A stretch of 64,000 nt of DNA. It comes from Rhabdornis inornatus. Its lineage: Eukaryota; Chordata; Aves; Passeriformes; Rhabdornithidae. How positions within the stretch are numbered: the first letter of the stretch is position 1; each line of letters begins with the position of its first letter. The notes under the pieces were generated by a model. That model ran no database searches, was not told the origin of the DNA, and worked only from the letters and a program-made list of their open reading frames with translations. Where the stretch lies: contig VWZS01008810.1 in assembly GCA_013397075.1 (NCBI GenBank), positions 1,958,504 to 2,022,503 on the forward strand, in the 5' to 3' direction. The translations under genes and the position numbers were made by a program. This document shows, one piece after another, positions 35,138 to 48,280 of this stretch.

Positions 35138-36203
35138 CTTGTTCTCCAGCTCTTTCCTTGTGGCACTTTCCTTGAAGTGGCAATGTCTGTGGGAAGGCAG
35201 AGCCCTGGTGGCTGTGCACTGTTCTTCTGAGCAGGTATGGTAACATCAGGGGTGTGTAGTCACCAAATGTGGTTCAAGCAATGGGCATTTCACCAGAACT
35301 GCACACAGCCATCACAAAGGCTTCAGAGGTAGTTTTCTTCTCTGCTTCTGAATTGTTTAGCTTTACAACTCAAAAGAGTGTGACCCTCATTTTTTTCCTA
35401 TTTCCATCTCTCTTAATTCCAGCTGAGGTCACACTGTCATTCCCAATCACTGTGGTAGCTACAGACTGACTAAACAGACTGACATATGTGAAGATAAGTC
35501 AATAAGAATGAAAAGAATTCACTAGAAAAGTAGAGTTTGTTGTTCTGATGTGCTGGGACTGTTAGTATTAATTATGCAGTTTTTCTTTTGGTGGTCCCAT
35601 GAGGAAAATTGGAAAAGTCTAAAGGTATTATAAATAACAATCCTTTAATGGTTATCCAACATTTAAAGAGAGAGCTGTTTGATTGTTTTCTTTTGTAAAA
35701 TTATCTTTGATGGATCATTTTCACTTTTTCTGACCTTGATATAAAAACTAAGATTCACTTTTCTGAGTCCCTATTCCAAATAACTTTGCTGCAGCAAAGC
35801 AAACAGCTTTAAATATCATCACAGAACACCTATGGGCATGAAAAAATATTTGACATTAGGTCCAGCCCACAAGATGTAGTTACACAGTGCTTCCCTTTCA
35901 CATGACTGTTACACCTCTGTAATTGTACCTCTGAAGAGTCAAGCCTCACCCAAGGCTTTACTGCTGAGCTCTGCCCCAACTTGTCTGGAGCACATCAGTG
36001 ACAGAACTGGCTGTCATCTGACAGAGCCATTGTCCTCTGAACTCCCTCCATGGATACAGACTGAAGTGGGAAGTACCTCTGCCACAGTATTTTTTTGCCT
36101 TCCCTCTTGAATTCATTCATGAATTTCACCTCAATTTCACACTGGGCCTACATTTAGTAAAGAAAATTCCTGTCCTTGCTAGAACTTGCTCAAACTTACA
36201 GTC
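35138..36203. other. noncoding stretch downstream of CR1, upstream of gypsy fragment
   Basis: No gene. If the minus-strand gypsy-like fragment next to it kept its 3' end, its 3' LTR would fall in the upper part of this interval. I see no LTR boundary that I can defend. Confidence 0.4.
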
Positions 36204-36640
36204 CTAAAACTGTAGAGTCCATGCTTCTGCTCTCTGTCTGGAAGCTCTATGATAGAGATAATATTGTTGACCTGTTAAATAGTCCCTCCTAGTCTGTTTA
36301 CAGTTTTCTTGCCAATCTGGGATCAGAACTTTGACCTTTTGCCTCACTTCATATGTCTAAGCCTTAACTTGTCAATCATACCAGATTTTCTGCTTTTGAC
36401 ATGTTCCAGCAAGGTTATTATGGTGTGCTAAGCCCATAAACCCACTTACCCTCCTGTGGAAGTCCAGCACATATGGTACTACTGACTCCTCTGATGATTC
36501 CAGCACGATTTTCTGTTTGTCCCTCGTGAGATCAAGGAGCTCTCTCACCCTCCTGCGAACAGGAGCATGTAAGGCATAAACCCCATGGTCTCTCTTGAGA
36601 CCCCTTGACATGCAAGCAGAGATTTCTATAGTTACTTATC
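36204..36640 (-). pseudogene. Ty3/gypsy-type integrase C-terminal fossil
   Basis: On the minus strand, pieces of a gypsy-class Pol C-terminus appear in the right order but in different frames. First comes KSLLACQGVSRETMGFMPYM (like the family's LPSLLFA-REVPQ-TGFSPFELL region), near 36640-36560. After a frame change, VRELLDLTRDKQ and VVPYVLDFHRRVSGFMGLA follow (36560-36430). Then come NLAGTCQKQKIWYD, an in-frame stop near 36370, and QVKA, stop, TYEVRQKVKVLIP (36370-36310). A further frame change leads to SIIELPDREQKHGLYSF (36260-36204). In intact elements this stretch covers the end of the integrase core and the C-terminal DNA-binding part. At least two frameshifts and three stops show it is long dead. 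No reverse transcriptase, gag or LTR was found nearby. Assignment rests on remembered family motifs. Confidence 0.75.
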
Positions 36641-37799
36641 TTCTTACCCCTACTTTTGGCTTTGGAAATCTCAACATGACTTTGGCTGTCCAAGTAGGCT
36701 CTCACAAACTGCTCCCAATTCTCTTGTCTTCACACTACTGGTAATGATACAGGAAGATCTAGAAACCTCAGTCCCAAAATCACTTTCAGAGTACTTTGAG
36801 GGTACTTAAAATACCCTTGTGTTCTGTTCATACATTTGTTGACAAATTTTATTCTCTAACCCATCTCAAAGGACCATCCCAACAGATGACTATGTAATTC
36901 AGGTTGTACTCAAGATGGCATAAAATATTTTATTTTTAAATACAAAAGAAATGATTCAACAAAACAGCACCTGATATTATCTATCACCAAAAAGAGATTA
37001 AATGGGAAGCTGAAGAGCATACAAGTTGGTAAAGAGACCAAATAAATCTTTACTTGATCACTTGTTTTGCCTCTAACATTGTAAAGTACCAGATGAGACA
37101 TTTTGATACACTGTGGTGTATAATTATTAAACTTTACGCATGTGAAGTTTCTTTACAGCCCCTTTCATAGTATTTCTTGAAGCAGGAATCTCTCGATTTT
37201 TTTAATATTCGGCTTTTTTTCTTTTTATTTCTTTAATTTGACCTCAAATGAAAAATAAGCCTAGTTCATAACCTTTACAGACTATTTTTGCGTTGAAAAT
37301 TAATTGAAAGCTAGTACGATAATGGAGAAATTTTAAGGGAGAAGAATTGTCTCAAAAACGCCACATAATCTTGGATGTTGGAGTTATTTCTTTTTTGTTG
37401 ATTTTGGTCATCTTCCACACAGTATTTCAAAACATATAGCACGCACTGTACTAATGTCTTGGAGAATATAGGTATTGGAAAGATCCCATAAAATAAGAAT
37501 ATTTCTGTCATATATCATATGCACTTTTCACACTTCTGTACAAACATAACATCCTATTCATTTTGTCTTGTATGAACTTGTGAGGAAATAACAGCAATAT
37601 TTTTAAATATATATATTTTTATGTGTTTTTTTCCCCTATAAAATGCATTTTGTTTATATTAAGAGTCATTTAAGTCACTGTTTTGTACAGGTGTGTAGGA
37701 ATAATCAGGCTTTACTTTTAATCTTCTAATCATGTAACTTAATTTCACATCTGAAAGTTTTATCATGAGATAATTGAAAGATATTTTTAAACTGAAGAG
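36641..37799. other. noncoding stretch next to the gypsy fragment
   Basis: On the minus strand the earlier integrase core would be expected here, but translation of 36641-36900 in three frames gives no convincing core motif. Only a weak DGPLRWV near 36870 vaguely recalls the family's TDGLVERF. Beyond 36.9 kb the DNA is AT-rich with nothing recognised; a (TA)n run lies near 37606-37618. Confidence 0.45.
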
Positions 37800-39020
37800 A
37801 AAAAGGAGATCTTATTCAGTGTGAAATCAGATTGACATGGTAACATTTGGATTAATGAATTTTTGGTTAATTTTAGAAGACTTACTTCCAAAGTAATTTA
37901 CTGTTTCTGTGTTTGTTGATATTGCTTTTTAATGTAACAACTGTGACATGCATTTCCACAACAGATGGATTAATGTCATTTTTTTAAAAATTACTTCACC
38001 TAGACAGGTGTTTCCTGTATATTTAACATGAAATTAAACATTGCTCCAGATGTTCTGTTTGTAGCAAAGCCAGTTAATTTTATTAGAACATTTAATTACA
38101 GATCAACATTATAATAGAAATGCAGTCTATGTGAACTAGATATTTAACAGAACTTCCTAATGTGAAAGAATCTGTATAGAGGAGTAAGGTACATGGTTTT
38201 GTAGGTGCATCCCATAAATGCACTGATGTGGCATGCTGCATTTTCTGAATTCAGACCTGAAGTCATTATTTGCTTACCTAAAATAATTTTGATACAAGAT
38301 AGGTATTTTTGACTGGAGGATATTGATAGCTTTTACTTTTTCTGATATATCATCTCCCTAACCTCAGGTTCAGTTTCAAAACAATGTATTATGAATTGTA
38401 AGAGACTCCATATCTTTGGTTGTGGTGAGTCCTGCACTGTTTTAATGCTTGGTACCCTTTTGCTAATCTAGAGTTGCATACATGCACAGGTAATTGCCCT
38501 GCTTGTAATGCATGAACTAAGATCTTTTATGCCAGACTTAAATATCATTACATGCCTAGCTATTCTTCCATTAAGATTAGCTATAGATTTCCCATTAATT
38601 ATTACATCAGATTTATTCATCATTAATAAATTAGATCTCTGTGTTCTGTCAGGGACTTCTTGAGACTCAGGAAATAGGTGAAGAAAAAGCTTTAATGTAG
38701 CCCTGGTGATTCCAGGGTAAAAGCAGAAATATTCATTTTTTTTTGCTTTGAAAAACTAGTTTATGTATATGGACTAATAACAACTTAAACCCCTGTGATG
38801 ATTGATGTTTTTTGTTGGCCCGTCACCTCATTGTATAGAAGTTTGTTTTAATGAGTTTCTCTAATGAATATTTTATACTGATACTTGGATGAATGGCATA
38901 TGGTAAATGCAAGGTAAATTACAGCTCTTTAAATAAATATTTTTCATAAATTATTTATTTTGTGATGCCTGTATTGGTTAGATGTCATGTCAGATGAAGA
39001 CTGGAAATTATTTACTCTAA
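37800..39020. other. candidate conserved noncoding element cluster
   Basis: No repeats and no frames. Homeodomain cores are very dense: CCAGTTAATTTTATTAG (38069), CATTTAATTACAG (38089), CAGGTAATTGCC (38488), CCCATTAATTATTACATCAG (38591), CATCATTAATAAATTAG (38618) and others through 38.95 kb. The even, motif-packed texture over more than a kilobase matches deeply conserved enhancers in gene deserts. This is inference from texture only. Confidence 0.35.
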
Positions 39021-42000
39021 TACTTATTTGAGAGTTGAAAAAGTAAAAGACTTTTAATTATTAACAAGCTTCCAATATACTCATGTAATTTATGGGAAAC
39101 TACCATAAATTGTGTAAGATTACAATTTTGTGGGGAGAGTTTTATTTGTATCATGCAAAATAGAATAATCTCTTGCGTCTTTACAAGAATTTTTATTTAT
39201 TCATACAAAAAATATTGTGCTATTCCTGCTAAAACCTATTTTGATGAATTCTGTCTTCTGAAAGATTATGAGTTCGTGTCAACTGTCATTATTTCCATTA
39301 TTAGTTCTTGGTTATTTTTAATGGTGCCAGAAATTAAAGTTAAAAATTGGACAGGACATACATAGTGGATTGAGTATCTTTGTTTTGTGTTAGAGTCCAC
39401 AACTTTTACAAATGAAACTGCAGAACATAGATATTTCTATGTATAGTAATGACCCAGTTCTAGATCCCCACTGAATTATTCAAACTTTTGTTATTCTCAG
39501 TGAAATTAAAGAAAGCTGAAAGAATTTTAGCATCTTTCAGAACTGAACCATTTTTTCTTTCAGCTATGCCAATGTCTACCATATAAAAATAAACCACAAA
39601 GGTGCAAGACAGCTGCTGGAATACTTAAGACAGAACTGCAACAGTGTCTAAATACTGTAATCTTTAAATGTGCCATGATAGAGATGAATATAAGTTATTT
39701 ATGGTCACCTGAAGATAGTTGAATTTTAACTTTAGAAATAACCTACTATGCATACTCCTACTTACTAGGAGCTAATTTCATAAGTAATATATTCCATATG
39801 CTTTTTAGAACAAACAGAGCAAAAACTGTAACTAAATCACATCTGTTTTCAAAAGATTGTTATATGTCTCTAATCTAAATTCCTAATTCATGGCACAATT
39901 CTGATGTGGAACTTTTTCTCATATGTATACATCAGATGTCTGCTTTGCACACTGCTCAGAATGGTGGCTAAACGCATGATCTAGTCTTTAGGAAATAAAA
40001 TATTTTCAAAGTACTAAAAATCGCTGTCTTTTTCATTAGTCTTTGGTGAATATTCTATGAAAAAAGTACATAGTGGATATTGATTATACAAACTAACTGA
40101 AAGGATTCAATGATCTTAAAAGTGTTTTCCAGCCTGTGCAATTCTATCATTCTGTGTCATGTGGTAAGTCTCTCACTGAGAGGAATGGCATGTGTTAAGG
40201 CTTATTTCAATGACCAGTTCAAAACTGAACTGGTTTATTATGCCTTGAAATTTTCTTCAAGGAAAGCTAGTGTACATTTCTTAGGCAGACTTCTGTTGCC
40301 ACTGATATTTTGAGTTGACTCAAGTAAATTCCTCAATAACTATATTCAATACAGTGGAACACTTCCGTTACATTTGGACTCCTCACATAAAGGCCATATT
40401 GAATTATAAATCATGTAGAAAATAAGAAAAAACCCCTCATTTTAGGCATATTTTAAAAGTATTTGTCTTAATTTTCTTCCAGTGTTTTGCCTATAGTTAT
40501 GTGTGTTTTAACAAGACTGATAAAACAAAAGTATGACATTTTTCTTGTCTACTTCTGACCTGAGCTCTAATCCAGAAAATAATAAATATTCAGAGCACTA
40601 TAATCAGAATTCCTAGCTAAGCAGAAATAAGAGGTGTGGCATTAAGTGTATGTTATTCAATATTCAATCTTCTTTTGTATGTACACCAACTGTGATAAAT
40701 AATGGTTGCAGACAGTAGGCCATTCTTTCAGTCCCACACTAAAACACTTATCTGAAACAGCGGTTCTCCTTTTCAACAAATCAACACTAATCAGTGACCA
40801 AGACAAACAAAAAACTCTTCTAGTGTTTTTGAAACTTCCTTTCCTCAACCCTTAAAAACCAAAACAATAATGCATACTACATTCCCTCAAAATGAACTTT
40901 TGCTCATATTTTAAATAAAATTAAGTGTAAAGACCATCTCTAAAAGACATAGATGGATGCTGCAATGATATTGCTGTGAATATTTATATCTGAATAGCCT
41001 TAGAAGCTATCCAAAGAACCGGTACACTCCATGCATTAAGACTGTCAAGAAACTAAGGCAGCCATTCATATGGAAGTCACATATAAGCTGTGTTTTCTGG
41101 GGTTTTTTGTTTCCTTTTGGTTTTTTCACAACTATACCTCATTTTCTGAAAATGCTGACCTGTGTCTACTCCCAATCTCTTTCAAAAATTACACCTCATA
41201 TTGGAAAATTCGGCTTTAAATATTGACTGTAGTTTTCTGTTATTGCAGGCTGAGTCTTACAACCTGATTTCCTACTCTCTCTTTAGAAACCTCAGTTGTG
41301 TTAGTAGCCTTATCTTTTTGTAAATGTTATTCTATTTAAGGTTTTGATTTGTCTTCTCCTGGATTCTACTAAGTAAAGAATCCCCTTCCAATAAGTACAA
41401 AAATCACACGCATGAATGTGCATGTATAAACTAGTGACGAGTACGTGTTACAGGTTCCCCTCTGTGCTGGATCCACAGGAAATATATGTCTGTTATAGCC
41501 ACAGCTACAGGGGATTGGTTTGTTTTCTCAAGCTGTAGTAGCTCATGCTGTTAGCTCTGGAGGTGCCTGGTATAAACTACAGTTAGTTATCCAAGATGGT
41601 ATCTCTTACACAAATGCACAGATGCCCACACAAACATGTTCATTGCTCTTGTATAGTTCTGCAACACAGACTGGAAGTTGCAGTAGACTTTGGGTGAAGA
41701 AAGGAAAAATTATTCTGTTATTCTTCTGGGTGTAAGGGGTCTGCAGAAGCTGTTCCATTGCCACACTCTTTCTGGAGTGTATGTTTCCTCCCTGTCCACA
41801 TCACCATGATGTCTGACCAGGAACAGTTTAACATCCCAATATTTCTTACCAATGAGCTCTACAGATATAGTTTGCCATTGAGAGAAGGCTTTGCATTAAA
41901 GCTGGTAGCTCAGCTGGAAACAATGCTGTCTCCAGAGCCAAGTGTGCTGCTGCTCAAACATCTTTTTGTGCTGGTAAGCACTTGTAGTTTGCCACCAGGG

Positions 42001-43549
42001 GCTCCTTAGACTGTCAGACCCAGACTGTCAGCTGTGTGGGAAACACGTCTCACCAGAGCCAGAAGACATTGCAGAGAGAGTGCAGACATTGTTAAGAGGC
42101 ATGATGGGACCACAGAAAGTGTGGAAGGTTGAAACATGAAAGTGTTCAGAGTCAGGGAAAACACTTGGAAAAGAAGGGACAGAGAGCTTAAGTGGGAATT
42201 CGAAGCTGGTGTGCATCTACCACAATGTTATCTATGATGAATTACCCTCTTATGCCCCGGGGCCTGGAAGGGGTTGCAGAATATGGCTAAAGGTCTTGCA
42301 GCACACCACATCCTACACCGAATTATTACTCGGTAATGACTTTGGGATATAGTTCTTAACGCTGATGAACTTGGAACCAAGATTTCATCATGGTGAAAAC
42401 TTTTGTTACTGACGACTTAGTTCATGTGCTTCTACCCACTGGCGCGAAGCAGTGCCCTTTGCAGAGTCTGCTCTCTGCAGCCTCTCCATGGTGTGAGTAG
42501 CCAGCAGAAGAGCTAAGGCACATTGCCAAGGAGATGCCCTTGAGTGGCTGATGCATGTACTTGCCATGTGGTTTAGGTTATCAGATGAGCATGCATACGT
42601 GCATATTTTGTATTGCAATGAATCTAGCTAGCTATATCAAAAGCTGGTATTTTGGGTTGAAACTGAACAGATTAAGGCTTGAATCAGTCAGAAAACACTC
42701 CGATGTATTTTCACCTTTTGTAAGCATAGTGCTCTGTGCCATGAAATGCTATAACAGTTTCACCTGTTTTCTGTGATCAGGATCTGCCCTATTTTGTTCA
42801 CTCATACCATCTGCAAAGACAGGGTTAGCTCATATTTGAAGGGCATGATATGCTTGTAGAATATGCCATTTGTGTCTAGAAGTTGCAGACAAAATAATAT
42901 AATTTTTATATTCACAATATATATTACTATATATTCACAATATAGATTACTATAGGTGTCTGTTTATGACAACCTGTTAAAAAATTGAAGTCCAGATTTC
43001 AATGGCAAGCATAGCAGACTTTGGGGGAAAAATTTCAAGTCTGCTTAGCAATAGAAAAAAGACTGATCAGTAGAATTAGAAAACATGTCTAATCATCACT
43101 TACGTGAGATTATGCAGTTTCTGTACTAGTCCAAAAAAGAGCGTTCGTATTTATGGATTTAGTATTGGGACAAAAGACATGGTTTAAATCAACATGTAGA
43201 ACATGTAGGGGGAAAGTTCTCATGTTGTTTCTCTTTGGCATTTTCATAAAACCTGCGCAAGCACCGCTACTCTCAAAGCCACAAAATTCATTTTTTCCTT
43301 TTTTTTTTTCCCCTCTGGTGGAATTTAATAAAAGACCACCCCAAAGAGGTTTTCTGCTGTCTGTAGTACAGAAAAATTTGTATTACATATTGACAAGTGT
43401 CTTATTACTCACTGAAAATGCTGCTTCCTCTGGGTGTATTTATAAGATTAATATTTACCCATCTAATACACTATCTCCTCCATTTTTAAGGGAACTTTGT
43501 GCTATCAGAGCAGAAATATATCTGAACATTAGATAATTGCACTCACTAC
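39021..43549. other. mostly unique noncoding stretch
   Basis: No gene recognised. A 23-base tandem duplication lies at 42908-42955. The interval 41.43-42.56 kb is richer in GC, with frames on both strands (for example 41758-42009 plus and 42028-42216 minus), and contains a weak CTCF-like word (CCACCAGGGG at 41992-42001). I cannot assign it to a gene or a repeat. The 127-codon frame at 43153-43536 has no recognised domain. Confidence 0.45.
42908..42955. repeat. two-copy 23-bp tandem duplication
   Basis: The unit containing ATTCACAATATA followed by TATTACTATA is repeated with a period of 23 bases and one clear mismatch. Confidence 0.8.
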
Positions 43550-44740
43550 TCTTAAATTATGCACTTTACTTTTAAAAGAATACAGAGACTGATTTTAAAA
43601 ATGCATTTGAGTTCAGCAGCAACCTTTTGACGCCCCCGGACAGTATTTTAAGAACTCATTTGTTTGAGGGGTTTTTAATCTGGAGACACTGAAAAGTTAC
43701 ACCTGCTGTGATGTCGTCAATCACGCCAGGAGGAAAAATAGTGGCATGATTTGTTATCTGTTATTTCCCTTGCTGCGGTGACTGTCTCCCAGTGCCAGGT
43801 CTGTCCTTAAGGCCATCACTTATAGGGACCACTGTCTGTCAAAACCACAGCCAACTTTAAGGGCTGCCTTTGTTGGAGCAGACAAATGAGTATGACCTTT
43901 AACAATAAAATAGGCACCTACTGAGAGAGATGAAACAGCAACTGAAATTAAGAACACCATACGGCCATTTCAAACACTCAGGAAAAGTTAGAAGTTGAAC
44001 TATAACTTAATTATAAGAGTAAATGTGGCTAGATGTTGTCAATAATGAAACAGATATGGTCAGAAATATTGATTAGCAATGAGGACAAAAACTTATTTCA
44101 TCCAGGAATCATCCTGCATTTCATTAATTATGAATGGGATTGATGAGGTTCATAAAAGAATGCGGAAGAATTTAAATTATAACATTTAAAGGTTTATTGT
44201 CTTATCTTTTAAGTAGGTTGCATAAGTGTACAAATCATTTTTGAATATTCTAGGCAAGAGAGGAAAAAAAAGATAAGAACACACTAAAACTTTGATTTAC
44301 ACTAATAGGCACTTCAAAAGATCTTTAGAAAAGAGCCTCTGCCTGGTTAGCGATTAGATGTAAGGTGGTCATTGATATTTCGTAGGGTTTCAAAGCACAG
44401 TCTGAGAATTCCAGGCAATGCATTGTAAAGACCACAGCACAGTTTGTGGTTTGAAAGTCTCTTGTAACCCAACCTGGCAAGTGGTCAGTGGAGACTATAT
44501 TTTACAGAGCAACAAAAATCAATCTTATTGAGCACTTTTCAGGTAATATAATATTCTGCCCATGACGATAATGAAATTAGCCTATGGATTTTGCTTAAAT
44601 ATTGAAATGCCATTTGAATATTTAATGAAATACAGCACTCTATGGATATGCAGATTTTTGTGGCTTTTATAAAAAAAATAATTCATTTTATTAAAAAATA
44701 CTTGAATATTATCAAGCTAATAATATTATTTTCCTTTTGC
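43550..44740. other. candidate conserved noncoding element cluster
   Basis: Two motif-rich, repeat-free parts stand out. At 43.60-43.90 kb the GC is higher and CpGs are retained (GACGCCCCCGGACAG, GATGTCGTCAATCACGCC). At 44.50-44.74 kb the sequence is AT-rich with words such as GATAATGAAATTAGCC and GAATATTTAATGAAATAC. No open frame supports coding. Both look like enhancer-type sequence, but alignment is needed. Confidence 0.3.
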
Positions 44741-47700
44741 TTGCCTCCTTGTTCATATTCAGATAGACCAGATCCAGCAAGGTGCTGAATGCCTTCAGCT
44801 CCTCCTGAGGTCAATAGAAGTCAAGGACACTCAATAGAACAGAGGTGTTTATTACCTTCAAGTCATGTAAAGCATCAATGAATTCATCACAATCCTTAAA
44901 TCACCACTAAAGCTTATATTTTTTAATTTTGAAAGAGTAAATTTTTTTCAGCACTTTCATTTTTTTCCGTGTTTCTATTCTTATTTACTTACTGTTTGCT
45001 TTCAATTCTTTTAGAAATTGTTTACTAGGACTGGGAATTTTGTGTTTGTTTGAGTTTGGTTTTTTTTCCTAGAAAGTATTTTTCTCATTTTCTCATGAAA
45101 AATAAAATCACCGTTTAAAAAAAAAAAAAGAGAGAGAGAGAGAGAGAATATCCAGAGATCTGAGTTCCAGTGTAAGAATCAGTTCAAGGTGAAATCTGCT
45201 TGGTTTTCTCAGTGTAGCCCCAGTACAGAGATGCACATCACAAAAAGTAACACAGAATTTTCTGTAATCAAAAGCTTTTGCCAATCTTAAAGGCCCAACT
45301 TTTTAATACACCTGGAGTCTCAATTGTAATCATACTCTAGAGTGGTTATCCTTTCAGCTTAGGGTTAAAAAGCTTTGACAGAGCACCACAGGGAAGCTTG
45401 GATTGCCCTTACCTACATTGTACCTAGCCTTGGGATAGATAAATACAGTCTCATTCTCTAATGCTACTGACTGCCTCCAGGAACACTAAATTTTAAGAGA
45501 GGAAAACATGAATCCTGTATTTCAAGAGAGGTGGAACTAAGCCATTGTTCACTCCCCTTAAAAAGGATATTCAGTGGCCAGTTCAGATTGCCCTAGGGAC
45601 ACCTAAAGCTGCATTAAGCACTTGTGAAAGTGAAAATCCACTGGGAACCCAATTCCAGTGTTTAAACCTCAGCATGAGAAGTGGAGTTCCTAGCAGGGTT
45701 CACTTTTATATGTCTCTATAACCAGGTTCAAAACTTACTGTACATGCAGTAAGGATCTGCTATTCCAGCTAACCTACAGAAACACTATGAAGAGACAGCG
45801 CCTTAGAAAATCACTAACATGAAGAGAAAAAAGCAAACATCTATTTAACTACATCACGACAAAGGCCGGAGAAACAGCGGCTATTCAAGAACTGACAGAT
45901 CCCTTTTACAAAGTTATGCACCTAATGCTTGGCTAAGAATATTTTTAACACTGATTTATGTTTTAATTTAAGAAAGATAAAATCCCCAGGCTTATTCCTG
46001 AGCTGTGTAATAAATAGAGCTGATGAGAGAAAAAATCTGTTCCATTTCATAAGAACTGGAGGATTTCCAACATTTGCTTTTATTTCACCTTGCATACTCC
46101 AGAGGGGCTATGGTTTTGAAACACTGTACATTCAGAATGACCAGTGGCTGAAAATTATCACCTTAGCTAAAAAAAATAAACAGTACTTCTCATTCGTGGG
46201 TCACAGGACCACTGATGTGTGTGTTTGGACTTAACACTGGCAGCTTCAAGACCTGTTAACATTTCAATTGGTATTCTGTGAATTACAATAAATGTTGGTG
46301 CTGAAGTTCCTGCTTTGTAAAAATATATCTCATAGATATAGGTCCATTTTCCTCATTGCTGTACTGTGAAACCCATAAGGGGAATTGCTGTTACTGAGAT
46401 GGGAAAGCAGACCTGAGCCTTGCCAGACCTAATTTTATTATTTGAAACTGTCTCTTACCAGCTCTCTACTTCAACCCAATATAGAACCAATATTTAAACA
46501 TTTTTCCTTCTGGATTTTTTGGCAGTTTCTTTTAAAAAAATTGCATTGAAATGGCAGGTTTTTTGCTGGTAATGCAAAAACGTTATTAATTTGCAGACCT
46601 GTATTCTTTTGCCCATATTTAGTCTTATGTTCTAACTCTGGTGCTTCTTGAGCATAAACTGGCTATTAAAATATATTTGATATTTGATGTGTCCTGTTTC
46701 TTTCTCTCTTGGTGACTCTGAGCAAAGTCACCACCTTGCCTGCCACTTATGCCCATAGTCCAGCCACATTCACCAATTCCATTTGCTTTAGATTTTTTCC
46801 CCACTATATGTTTTCAGACTGACCTCCAAAATGTTAATTCCTATCTCCCCCAGACCCCTCCAAAATCAAAACCACAAAAACACGCACAAACACCCAACAT
46901 CAACAATGAAAAACAATGCAGAAACATTCTCCAAGCCTTATTTGGCTGTTTTTTCTCAAAATCCAATGAAAACAGTCATGTCTGTATTGTAAGCAAAGAT
47001 ACTGGATGACATCTTAATATCAACCCTGTCTTCTATATCTCAATTAAATATTAGCTGTTATTGGTCTCAAAATTCTTTCTCTGAACTACCCTTTTCCTTC
47101 TTCTATTGCATAATGAGAGATTGACTTCTATGTTCCACTTGCCCGTGGTACTTAGTGCCTATTTGTTACATTTTTTATCTACTCTTCCACCTATTCCTGC
47201 TACCTGGGAAATGCTTCCCCTAGCCATGAGCAAATGCCCCTAAAAGTCCTTTGAAAGTTGTCTTTCAAAATTTTCAGCAATACAAACAGAAATGTTGACA
47301 ACCGGCTGCAAGTATCCTAAGGTCATAGTCTGCTGACAAATTCTGTTCCCCACCCCTCCTTCTGTTATCCTTATCTGCAATGTTTTGTTATAAAACCCGC
47401 CAGTGAAGGGGAGGGCATTGTTTTTCTATATATTTATATAGTACTCAGCAAAACAGTGTCCTGGTCTATGATCTCGTCTGCCAGGGACTCTGGTAATGCA
47501 AATAATATATATAAGTGGAGCACATGCTCCTTGGGCACAGACCACATGTGAGGTAAATAGGATTACATCCTGCAGGTTAAAACTAGCCTACTATGGTAAT
47601 ACAAAAATGTATACCAGCCACATGACCCAAGGGGATCTTCTTGACTGCCTCTTGATAACACAGGCTGCAGAGCGGTTGTCTGACCAAAGGAGAACTAAGC

Positions 47701-48280
47701 CGCTCTTGAATTTCACACCTTAAAACATCAATGCTACTGAGGCAGGAGAAATTTCCCGTTAAATGATTCACAGACTTAATCCCTTTGATATTCGATTGGC
47801 TGACCACAACTTAGCACAGCATGCTGCTGGAGTACATCTTTAGCTCTGACTCACAGTAAGATCTCATTCCCACTGGAATTCTGATGCAGAGACTGGGATT
47901 AAAACCAGATCTCACAGGGATGGGAGGAAGGTACAAGACTGCGACTGGCAAGATCTGGTTTATTAGCTCCCATCCCTGCCATATTTTAGAAATTATTTTT
48001 TATCTTAGTCTTGGAAAAACTATTTAATTCCTTAAAGTTTTAATTCTTCATCTGTGAGCTCTCTCATTGAGCCTTTACTGTTTGTCAAGGCGTGAGCTAT
48101 TCAAAAAGTAGGAGCTAAAGAACTCTTTATACTTTTCTGTGCAAATATCAAAATGTGTATGTTAGGGATAAAAGGAGACCTGAGAAAAAGGAATTTAGTT
48201 TTCTAAACACAAAAAACAATTTAAAGAGATCAGAAATGTTTCTTAGAAGAATTAAAGAAACTAAAAGCTAAAACAAAAAA
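44741..48280. other. unique noncoding stretch
   Basis: No gene or recognised transposon. A poly(A)/(GA)n microsatellite lies at 45117-45147. A TATA-like TTATAAAA near 47388 precedes a short GC-rich step but has no supporting promoter or LTR context. Frames at 45929-46234 and 46749-47009 are unrecognised. Confidence 0.5.
45117..45147. repeat. poly(A) plus (GA)9 microsatellite
   Basis: About 13 A residues run directly into nine GA dinucleotides. Confidence 0.95.

Noticed and set aside
36372..36611. 80-codon minus-strand frame taken as an ordinary gene exon because of an AGG|GTAAGT donor-like site
   Set aside because: The flanking frames continue the gypsy Pol similarity on both sides, so the donor match is coincidental and the frame is part of a broken element.
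43153..43536. 127-codon plus-strand frame
   Set aside because: AT-rich, includes a poly-T run, no domain, no supporting splice or promoter context.
47380..47440. TATA-like TTATAAAA with nearby GC-rich step, considered as a solo LTR promoter
   Set aside because: No matching LTR ends, target duplication or dispersed-family pattern that I can see.
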